Below, in pieces: positions 54,540 to 64,000 of a stretch of DNA of 64,000 nucleotides (the stretch's first letter is position 1; every line of letters starts with the position of its first letter). The notes under the pieces are model-generated. The model was not told the origin of the DNA and ran no database searches. It was given only the letters and a program-made list of their open reading frames with translations. The translations under genes were made by a program, and so were the position numbers. Source of the DNA: Phoronis australis (lineage: Eukaryota; Phoronida; Phoronidae); assembly GCA_002633005.1 (NCBI GenBank), contig NMRA01000896.1:43270-107269 (forward strand), written 5' to 3'.

Positions 54540-57180
54540 TATCGACCGGGCTATGCAAATCGACAGATTGAATGGTGAAAAAGCACAGGTTTTGGGGACT
54601 GCAAATATCAAATAGGTAAGGTTTTGATTTGCAAAATTTAGTAGTTCCATTAAGTTTCTACCTACCGTTCGGCTTGTCTGTAAGTACTTATTTTACAGAC
54701 AGGTCACGTGTCTCTCCGAACTAAGGCATTCTGGATAATAAAGCCCGCTCAGGATTTTGCGTGTCCGTCAACTTTTGTCAAAATGATTTTGATGTAACTA
54801 GACACCATAATATATGATGGTGTGCGTCAGCACCAGGTGGACTCACCTTCCGTACAGCACTCATAATTGGTCATGTTAGTTCTTGACTAGATCTTGCTTT
54901 TACATTGAGTGTTGTGGAAACTGTTTGAAATTACCGAGTTCGTTGAAACTTGACGCCTGAGATGCACCGCCACCTGTCGATTATAGGACAGATTAGACTA
55001 CAGTAGCACCTCATCAGGCAAGACTCTGCTTCTCCGTTGACTCATTGTCAAAATGGTTTGACGGATATTTTGAAGGACATTGACAGAGGTGAATGGCTTG
55101 GATTATTTTCAGCGTTAATGTCATAATGGCCAAATAAGCCTTGATGTATTAGACGCAACTAATAAACACCTTAGAAACATACCATGAGAGCATTAAAGTG
55201 TGTTTCATTAGAATAAAAATCAAATTTTCAGGGTAAACTTACTTTTGTTTATTTATACAAAAAAGAACACCTGTCTGCCAAAATTTATAATTCAATGTTT
55301 TAATGAGTTATAGCATGTTTATCCATAACGGTAGAGTTAGGAATTTTTGCAATAAAATATGACTCGTTATTTTACTTTTTTACGTGATTCTTTCTAATCA
55401 AATTTCATACCCGCTCAGCTTTTCATCGAGTATTGTTTCCACTTCCATTGTTTTCAATTTCCATTCATGATCAACCAAAGTTAGGCTTATTTTTATCAAA
55501 TACGTTTGAACGCCTACTTCAATATTTTATACCCGTTGCTCCTTTGCCCGTTTCACTCGACTTGCTGAATGTCATTCAAATTTCGAACAGGAAGATTGAA
55601 TTAATATGTTGAATTTTTAAAATAATGGCACACACGTCCAAATGGGTTTCTGTTGTAACTTATAGCATTGTAAGTTTTGATTTATAAGCTTTAAAGTTGG
55701 TACAGTTGGCCCGTTGGGCTAGGGCCTTAATTGGGAGCGAAGTAACGTGATGTGAAGTTATGAACTGACCGTTACACCACGTTGTTATTATAGTGCTCCG
55801 TGACGCCAACTCAAAATATCACAATATCATTAATGGTAATTCAATTAGTCAACGACAACAACCTGTCTTTGTAGTGTGTGCACGTGTTCTGTTTACAAAG
55901 GAGATGACGGGATCTGAACATATTTGAAACCCTTATGAGACACTACTGAGCACAAACCACGTATAAATGAACCGAGACCAAATTATTTTTCCATGAACTA
56001 TGTTATTCACATCTTTTCTGTACATACGTAGGGTAAATACCCATTTTCTCATCGTGACAACGACACAGGCTCGATTTTGGGATTCCGTCTGCTGTTTGTT
56101 CACTAAAACACTTCTTTACCCTATATTCGTGCATTGAGGCCCATGCGCCTATATCCGAAAAAATGCGTTTTGTTCAAGAACGTTTTACTCAAATATTTCG
56201 TATATAGGCACATGCGCCTTTGCTTTGCTCGCAGGCACAGGCAGCCGTCTCTTGAACATGCGCCTATCTTATTGCCAACAATATAGTAAACTGATGCTGT
56301 AACGGGTTCAAAAATCACCCAGACAAAACATAAACGTGCCTTTTCATGCTTTTATCCGTAATTGTTATATCTATTTTTTAAAAATTGTGAATTTGCAAAA
56401 TTCAATAACAGATGCACTCCTATGGTTCTCTTAGTGCCCCCTCACGATAAAGGGGAATAACTTATTCCCGTGAGTGATTGTGTAATGAATGGGATTGTGA
56501 AAAACGAATGTCGATTGCATTGCATTGTATTACCATCGTTTGTATAAACGTCCTGTTAAAAAGCACCAAAAGGAGTCGTATAAGTATCACCCATGAACCT
56601 CTATTCTAGAGAAGAATTAGGTTAACTAAGTGCAATACAAGAGGCCGTGCAGTTTGTTATGACACTATATGCAAACTTGAAATAACTGGATAAAATGTTG
56701 TGGACATACTTAAAAATGTGTCCATGGCGATATGCACATCAAGGAATTATCAATGTCGATTTTCTAGTGCGCGCCTTTTTACAATACACTTATCAGCAAG
56801 AGATTTTAAACACGAGACATCGGATAACATGCAGACCAAAACAAAGTAAGTCTATATTATCGTGTCCCACGTAGCGCAGACGTTTGAAGGTTTGAAAAGC
56901 GAATGTTTAAGGATCTCTGCTAAAGGTAAAAATTTTCACATTTCGAAGCGAGTTCTAGGTCCATGATCTGGTATCTGAACTTGGACTCGACTCTGACTCA
57001 GGCGGCTTAAATTTAAGCAATCACGCTGCATGATTCGAGTATAAATATGTAATTTTTAACAAAAGGATCGCTCGGATAGATTTGTCTATGTGTTTGCTAT
57101 AGACGGGGATTGGTAATGTTTTTTTAGAATTACAGGTCGATATGTCCATGACAGTTGTAGAAAGCTGCTGCATCCATTTA
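54540..57180. other. gene-free stretch
   Basis: AT-rich, no coding or shared repeat feature recognised. Confidence 0.4.
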
Positions 57181-57182
57181 AT

Positions 57183-57420
57183 GAAGCGCAACATAGAACT
57201 CTGGCCCTGGAATGCCAACTCCGATTTCGCGGCCGCTGAGGATACGCCGCGCATGCGTCAGAATTGCCTGCACTTGTATGTACCGGTGTGTGCTACCGCA
57301 ATTGAATTTTATGTCATTAAAACCCTTTGAACCTCCGCCGGTTATCAACTGAATTGCATAAAAGCCATGTCGTTAGAAAGCCCTTTGTCAATTCTTGGTG
57401 ATTATACAAAAAGCAAAAGA
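57183..57420 (+). repeat. dispersed repeat R1, copy 5 (outside the Ly6 duplication)
   Basis: Includes GCCCTGGAATGCCAAC, CGCCGCGCATGCGT, CATTAAAACCCTTTGAAC and GTTAGAAAGCCCTTTGTCAA, matching 36800-37012. Confidence 0.6.
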
Positions 57421-57709
57421 CGAATAATTTATTGCATAAGTAATTATCATTTCACATACCTGTCTGGTTTGAAAATATTTTTTTAATTCTGAAAACCAAG
57501 AGTGTTACCAAAATGCGAAAAATAACATAAAAACGTATATGAACCAGAGAGGTTATATAAATGACTACCGGTAGTTAAGTTATTAGGAAAACAATTTCAG
57601 TGATTGAGAAGATTTCTACCATATGAAAACAGAGCTTTTAGACTATGGATCCCTCACGTTTGCTTGCTGCAACATTCAAAGACGTACCAACGGTGTTTTT
57701 TGTCGATTG

Positions 57710-57763
57710 AAACGCTGTTTGGCATTTTGGGTGTTAAAACACCCAAAATGCCAAACAGCGTTT
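57710..57763. repeat. perfect 26-bp palindrome with 2-nt spacer
   Basis: 57710-57735 and 57738-57763 are exact reverse complements (outer end AAACGCTGTTTGGC, inner end GGGTGTT), separated by AA. An unresolved base follows at 57771, so a fold-back assembly artefact is possible. Confidence 0.85.
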
Positions 57764-57909
57764 TCTGTTGNCGTTTTCTGTTGCTGTTTGGACAGTCGCC
57801 GAGGGCTGAGTGTCACAGACGTTGAGAACTATTTTGTGTTCGTTCCCCTGAACTTTAATCGGAACCATCATCAGCTGCACAGGCAGCTTAAGAAAGCCAA
57901 AATACAATG

Positions 57910-57996
57910 ACGCACGCACGCACGCATGCACGCACGCACGCATGCACGCACGCATGCACGCACGCATGCACGCACGCACACACACATACACACGCA
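57910..57996 (+). repeat. (ACGC)n / (ATGC) microsatellite
   Basis: Alternating purine-pyrimidine CACG and CATG units passing into CACACA. Confidence 0.95.
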
Positions 57997-57999
57997 AGG

Positions 58000-58560
58000 C
58001 TATTTTCGCGGAGTTAGCACAACATATAGCACCAAGTAAGAGGCGCGTTGTTGTAGCATGATTCAAAGTGGTCATTTCGACACGCTATGAAGTTGGCCAG
58101 CAGGCCGACAAAAGTGTAGGCACTACTCATTAAGCCCGCCCTCTTGCGGCAAGTGCTGTTAACCAAAAACGTGTTTCTTTGACGGCCGATTTATTGCAGA
58201 TTTTGTCTTTCTAACTGAAACTTGTTTGTATATAGGCTATGTGCCTTGCTCCATTCGGGTACTTCACTTTCTACCTTTTCGTTGCAACCGATCAAAAGCT
58301 CAAATTTGGCCCAGTTAACATATTTGTGACCTACTTGAAGGGGTTAATTCAGAATATGGTGGCCATTTTGGAATTCCCGACTTTCGCCAACTGCTCGCGA
58401 ATCTTCTCACAGTCTTGGAGAAATAGCTAAAACCATCCCGTGAAAAGTTCCTTGATACTAAAACAGTGTTTCAAGACTTTGTTACAACAATGATAGCTCA
58501 TTGGTTACAGTAAGAAATACAAACTATTTTTAAGCGCCCAAATATTCATATGTGGTCTCA
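58000..58560. other. no recognisable gene
   Basis: Nothing supported. Confidence 0.4.
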
Positions 58561-58575
58561 TTATGCCGTCATCTC

Positions 58576-58682
58576 TGTCCGTCCGTCCGTCCGTCCGTCC
58601 ATCTGTCTGTCCGTCCCTTCGTCCGTCCATCTGTCTGTCCGTCCCTTCGTCCGTCTGTCCGTCCGGCGTCCGTCTGGCGTCC
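58576..58682 (+). repeat. (GTCC)n microsatellite with a doubled longer unit
   Basis: GTCC repeats with two copies of a unit containing CATCTGTCTGTCCGTCCCTTC. The following DNA to about 59050 resembles a dispersed repeat body, suggesting a microsatellite-associated element. Confidence 0.9.
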
Positions 58683-59462
58683 GCTGCTGTATCTCCAAAA
58701 CCCCCTGATGCATGTTCATGGAAATTTGCACATATGTTTCCTTTATGGGTGGAACGGCATGAACAAATTTTCGGACGGATCCGACTATTGGTATGCCCTC
58801 TAGTGGGAATTATAGTTTTTTAATCGTTAAAACCTTTGCCTCTGTATCTTTGGAGTTCCATATCGAATTTTCATGAAAGTTGGCAAAAAGGTATCTGTTA
58901 GGAAGATAATGCCACCTCCACATTTTCGAGGGGATTTGACGTATTTTGCTCCACCTAGAGGGCTTTTTTACCATTTTAGTGTTTTCGAGTCTGTTTACTG
59001 CCGTCCACTCCGCTAAAGGCCAAACCACTGATAATTGACATCTACTGGGAAGAGGACGTCTGACGATGAATTTCGGACGGCCCCAACTACTGTGTCTCCT
59101 TCTAGGGCGCTTTTTGGCCCATAAAACCTCCGCGGGATGTTTGTTAAATTTGACGAGTGTATTTATAGGCAGAGATCGGGTGACTTCGCATTATAGTTTA
59201 CAAAATAGCCACATGGTTCGCATAACGGAAGTCAGCCTTTGGACTAATGTTAGAAACAAAGCTAAAACGGCTTTTCAGCATGTCAGTGAGCATTTCAATG
59301 TCGCATTTCTGGATTATATAAAGTCTATGTCATATTAAATAAGTGTCGTGGCATGAATTTGTTGTTTGTTTAATTCTAACTTACGTTTTAATTATTTCAA
59401 ATATAGCTACTCCAGTGCTGGTCACACTATTTTGATTTGTTTTCTTCTTGACGTTTCTACAG

Positions 59463-59628
59463 ATGCACAACATCCTGTTCCGACTCCTGATGATACCTAT
59501 ATTAAGCAGTTTTCACTAATAAAACCAAAAGTCCTTTTCCCTGATGAAAGTAACTATTTGGAACTCCATCCAAAGTACATCTTCTCGTCACATTTGTTTA
59601 AAAAGTTTTGCTTACTTGTCTTCTATAG
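59463..59628 (+). other. possible orphan exon
   Basis: A strong acceptor (TTTTCTTCTTGACGTTTCTACAG) precedes an open stretch encoding AQHPVPTPDDTYIKQFSLIK and on to FYRG, followed by AG|GTCAGTA as a possible donor. No domain recognised and no partner exon found; it may belong to the same decayed element as the SWIM relic downstream. Confidence 0.2.
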
Positions 59629-60075
59629 AGGTCAGTAACCTTACTGCATTGCTTTGAGTTAAACATACCAGTGAAGAATAATCCCCCCATCCTTGGCACC
59701 AACCGCTATTGTCTAACTCGGAAGTCATGTTGGTTCAGTTCAAGGGACTCCCTGTTTTGGTCAGGTTATTATTTGGCAGGCATTCTGATTGGTCTACTGT
59801 TCATGGGCGGCGCAGCACTGAAAAAAGTGGGGAGCTACAGCCCCCCAGCCCCCTAGGGTACGCCGCCCATGCTGTGTGCTATTTAGTTCATGTTCTCATT
59901 GCCGCTGCCTGTACATCAATTAGAGTGAAATCTCGAACCACTTTGAATTTTCCATATAACCTAAAATCTACATCGATCAGTTGAAAAATGTCATCTACAG
60001 CATTAGAATTTAAGTGCATTTCATCATGGAAAAAGTGAGTGGCCCAATATTATGCATGGTGACATTTACAATTAA

Positions 60076-60600
60076 TTGATAGAAGCGAAAGCAGTTGATG
60101 GACAGCCAATGGAAAACTTTAAAAGTTTGGAATCATTCAAGTACTTCCAGAGTGGCTGCGATGATAAGATTTTACACTATAATTTGAACAAGGACACAAT
60201 GATTATTAAGTGTAATGTAAGACCATCTCAGAACATCAACACTGAGTGGAACTCGGTCTGCATATTGAAAGCATTGAATAGTGGTGAAATATTATCTTGC
60301 AGTTGCAAATGTATATGTCAGGTTTAGGAAAGACAAGCAGCTACAATGGTGCTGTCTTGTGGAAAATTGAACATGCTATCAAAATAGGGATGACCGGTGC
60401 TAGCTGCACTGTCATGTCTACCAATTGAAATAAGGGAATGAAGCAGAATGTAGAACCAAAAACATAGTATTATTGAAGACCGTGGTAATGCCAGGGTCAT
60501 GTTGTCGTCTCAACAGGCATTCCAGGAACACTGTAACAAGTCACCCTCGTGTTCCCTGATTCGGTTAAAAGGGACAGTTTGTCAGATAAAAAAATAGTTC
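60076..60600 (+). pseudogene. SWIM zinc-finger protein relic (YqaJ-associated family)
   Basis: The first frame reads AVDGQPMENFKSLESFKYFQ, then NVRPSQNINTEWN, then GEILSCSCKC. After a frame change near 60318 the next frame gives GLGKTSSYNGAVLWKIEHAI and KIGMTGASC. Together these are the blocks of the invertebrate SWIM domain family (V+.SQ, G.I..A.C.C.AGLG..CSH.gA+LWKIE.A...GMTG.SC), often linked to THAP and YqaJ-type nuclease domains. A third piece, MLSSQQAFQEHCNKSP, follows. The zinc ligand C-x-H is lost (SSYNGA) and the reading frame is broken, so it is dead. Confidence 0.65.
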
Positions 60601-63600
60601 TTGCAGCCATTACTGTTCTGCAAAGTGATTTTGACTTGTGGAAGGACTCCAGGAAAATCAAAATAACCGGAAGGGTTGCACATTAAGTTCCTGTGAGGGT
60701 AACCACCGGCGCCATGAACGTTTTACGTTAACACTGCCATCCTAGTTTTACAGGCAACTTTTTTAACAAAGTACGCGAGTCTGAAGTTTAAGCATTGGAC
60801 TCAGCCTCAGCATGTCACGCACTATTTTACTCGATGGAATCTCAGTTGTTCTTTCAGAAATGGTTAGCAGCAAGCCCCTGATGGGATTCTAAATGGGGAT
60901 ACATTGTTGGAAATGCCACGGTCTAACTTCATGGTCTACCTTACACGAACTCGTATCATCCAATATATATGATTTTGTGTTCAACAATGATGCTGCTACC
61001 CGTTTTTATTAATAAGGTGATGACACGTTTTCGTTTTCAGATGGATTTAACTTAGTGTGCGCCTCCCATTGGCTGCTTTTATGTTTGAGTCCGTTTTCGG
61101 CGTCCAATTCTCTATCGGCCAAAGAATCTAAGAATCGTTGTGAATTGGTAAAATGTGTTCCTACTGGGAAGAGCATGGTTGACGGTGTTTGGATAGTTTT
61201 ACTACTGTGGCAGTGTGGCGTAATCTAGTGGCAGTTTGTTTTTTTTTTGCATCCGCAGCTTGTTCGTCCTGCAGGATCTTTGTGACATTTCACAAATGTA
61301 TTTACATGAACGTGACAACAGATGGCGACTTTTAGACGAGTCATTGCTTCATTTAGAGTAGTGGGCTGCTATCAACGCTCTGCGTTGCTCTTGTTTAAGT
61401 GCGTGTGGTGAAACTCTTCATCAAAATCTGCCTCTTTTTGACCCTTGCCTTGGTCCCGTGACCGACGGAAGTCCTTACACTCTCTGGCTTCGATATACCA
61501 CATGCTTACTCAGAAATGCTTAAACACAAATGCAAAATATTAACATGATTTTCTGGCCAGTGACGTCTTATTAGAGTAAAAATTATCCACGCACTTAGTT
61601 ACCTGCGCCTAATGACCAATTTTTAAAAGCTGCAACGCCTGGTTGACATTCTAATGCCAAAATGAGGCTTGAGTAACATAACATTGATCTCGTCTGGCTA
61701 GCCCTGCCGCTCGAGTCATGAGTACCTTAACAGGTGCGTAAGAATCTAAATTGTATTATCAAATTCCTTCCTATCGCTGCTTTCGATCTCCCCCCAAATC
61801 GTCGGTGATTTCATACGTTCATAGGTGTGCAGGTTCAGCCGCTTGGGGGCAAGCCAGGGGAAGGTACGACCAGAAATTTTGCTACCTTTGTTTTAACAAA
61901 AGGTCACGAGAGCGAATCCCTTTTCGTATCTGAAAAGGTTACGCGACTAATGCGTTTATGACAGGATTTTGACTTTGTGGTTTCTCTATATGAAATACGC
62001 ATTATTAGTATGCCAAAAGAGACGCACAGACAATGACATTTTAGGGAGTGCAAGAGTAATGTAAAAAGCTTCTACCGTAGGCAGCAAAATCTGGTTAAGT
62101 ATCGGGAGAATTAACATATCCTCTGAATTGAATAGACAACACACTGTCTCTTAAAGTAGAACTTGCTCTGTGATTGCTTGATCAACTTAGAAACACAACA
62201 TATAGCGACTACGTGGATATGAAGTAGGTTGAAAATTGTCAAATATTAAGAACGAGTTTTGTGTAGAAAATGATCCGCCGTAAATCACTCAACCGTCTCC
62301 AGTAAGTATCATGACGTGTTATTGGGGAATTACATTGCCCGATGCAGTTACGTGAGCTCCCAAGGTAGGTTATTAATACAAAAGTCAGCTATTTCCATAA
62401 TTTTTGTTTTCACATATACAAGTTGTCTTTGAAAACAATTACAATTTGTTTAGCGTAGATGACGTTCATACAACATTGTCGTTTTTTCCTGCTATACGTT
62501 AGCATAGATAGCAGCACGCAAATACATCTTCAAAGTTCGATTTAAGTTGGGCATAATTTGGGGAGTGAAAGTGAAAACCAAGGGCACGTGCGCTTTTTGT
62601 TCCCGTAAAAGCGCCCCAAGAACTATTTCTGGAACAAAGATTTTTTCAATTCATTTTCTGTTCCCGAAAAAGTGCCCACGGACGCTATTTTTTTCTGAAA
62701 ACGCCTATGGGTGAAATGCACTGATAGGGGCTTTATCAGAAATCCCCGCTAAGCGCGACCGTGTGTCAAGAACGTGGCGTTGTTGACTGACGTTTCTTTG
62801 TTGAAAAAGCGAGTGTGGGAGTAAATTTGCATTTTTTTAATGATTTGTGACGCTGGACAAGGCAAGTGTCAGTCAATGCAATAATTAAATAAAATCGGAC
62901 TTGGCGTTCTACGGTGACATAAATTTTCATGCTGAGTTGACCGCAAACAGAATTTTAGGGATTGAACGAGCACCCTTTCTAGCGCGATTCCTAGCTATAC
63001 AGCTCCCGGATCAGAGAATATAGCCGACTCACTATTCGGATAAGTTCTTGCAGCCACTAAATTTGTTGTTTGTCAACGGAAAACAAAAAATGAGAGTCGT
63101 AAGAACAACACAGTTACGACTGAGATCTTCGGCCAACACAATTTCAGTTCCCTCGTTTACTGTGGAACCGTTTCTTCTCATGTCTGAAAGATTAAAATGT
63201 CACCAAAAGCATGACCATAAATGATATTTTAACTACAATGTAAAATTATACATTGGAAATTGTTTTTGGCCGGCTAATTTGGTAAATAAACTTCAGTTTG
63301 GGTTGGCCATTGGAATGTAAATAACCACTCATGGTGTTCAAGCCTTGTTTCAGAAAGATATTAATATTCACGAATTCTCGTAAAAAAGAATAATGAAATT
63401 TGTTAGGCAATTTATTAACCTTTCAGAAAATACTTTGTAGGGGTTAGAGCTAACAGAATTTAAAATATTTGCACGTAAGTACAACCTGGTAAACAAAGTT
63501 ACCAGTATTAAAGTGGCTTTTGCTTGTCTAAGGCTGCGTCACGTGATCGAGTGGGCGGAGCGAGAGCCAGTTTAGCTACTGGTCAATGTCTGTAATCAGA

Positions 63601-64000
63601 AACAAAATAAAAAGCTAAACTCTGACGTCATGCTGATTGTATCTGTAACTAGCATTAACGTTTGCTCTATGTTCGCATCTGAGACAGTGATACTTTGAGA
63701 TTCTAAAAACATGCTATCATAGTCTTATCATACTCCGGAAAGGTCACAATCTAAATCTCAACTGATGATTACATTTATAACGCTTTGAGAGTATCTGTTT
63801 TTGCCTTCTTAATTGAAACCATGTTCCTTGATAACGTAATGGTTCGAACAGAAGATGGGACTACCGTCCGTAAAGCGAATGTTTCGCACGTTTGACGAGA
63901 TCACGTATACTCGAGATTTTGCCTTGCATTACAAGCGAAGCACGTGATCGCATTAGCTTTCACTCGCAACGAAGTCGATTCACAGCTGCCGCGAATTGAT
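60601..64000. other. gene-free stretch to the window end
   Basis: No coding, RNA or repeat feature is supported. CACGTGATCG words near 63540 and 63940 and GGGCGGAGC near 63555 could be promoter-like but lack a gene. Confidence 0.35.

Noticed and set aside
57734-58075. Minus-strand frame with repeated CMRA/ACVR-like residues
   Set aside because: Translation of the (ACGC)n microsatellite.
1-64000. CRISPR array, bacterial operon or phage features
   Set aside because: No direct-repeat-and-spacer pattern or prokaryotic gene density; spliced genes show the DNA is eukaryotic.

Overview
The window is metazoan nuclear DNA, most likely from an invertebrate. It is intron-rich (GT-AG junctions), AT-leaning and full of transposon debris. 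The supporting content is a Ly6/uPAR-type GPI-anchored protein family, a Penelope-like retroelement, a tRNA-derived SINE, and decayed THAP-, SWIM- and P2X7-tail-type domains of the kind amplified in many aquatic invertebrate genomes. I cannot name the species. Long runs without a gene are normal for such a genome.

Layout. (1) 1-2.7 kb holds no gene, only an inverted repeat. (2) 3.2-12.7 kb is Ly6 gene A (+), with three short coding exons encoding a 117-residue three-finger protein. Its first intron is about 7 kb and carries a Penelope-like element, a non-LTR RT scrap and three MITE-like elements. (3) 13-22.7 kb is intergenic, with THAP-domain relics, a degenerate tandem array and low-complexity DNA. 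(4) 23.2-36.4 kb is Ly6 gene B (+), a tandem paralogue of A that also shares introns and flanks. Its first intron contains a segment of about 2.9 kb present twice, a sequencing gap, SINE copies, a THAP pseudogene and a MITE. (5) 37-42 kb is intergenic, with a MITE that has a clean target duplication, a frameshifted P2X7-tail-like relic, a THAP relic and a tRNA-like sequence. (6) 48.8-42.6 kb on the minus strand is a three-exon gene whose splice phases agree exactly. It encodes a 1064-residue, mostly low-complexity protein with an N-terminal membrane anchor, which I do not recognise. (7) 49-64 kb has no convincing gene, only repeats, microsatellites, a 26-bp perfect palindrome and a frameshifted SWIM-domain relic.

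The most interesting signals are three. First, the two Ly6 paralogues differ almost only by amino-acid-changing codons in the finger loops (21 replacement versus 4 silent codon differences by my count), while the GPI signal is identical. Second, the unknown anchored protein carries a duplicated amphipathic motif that resembles PKA-anchoring helices. Third, because the Ly6 locus is duplicated, one copy serves as an empty site for insertions in the other, which defines two MITE families with exact target duplications.
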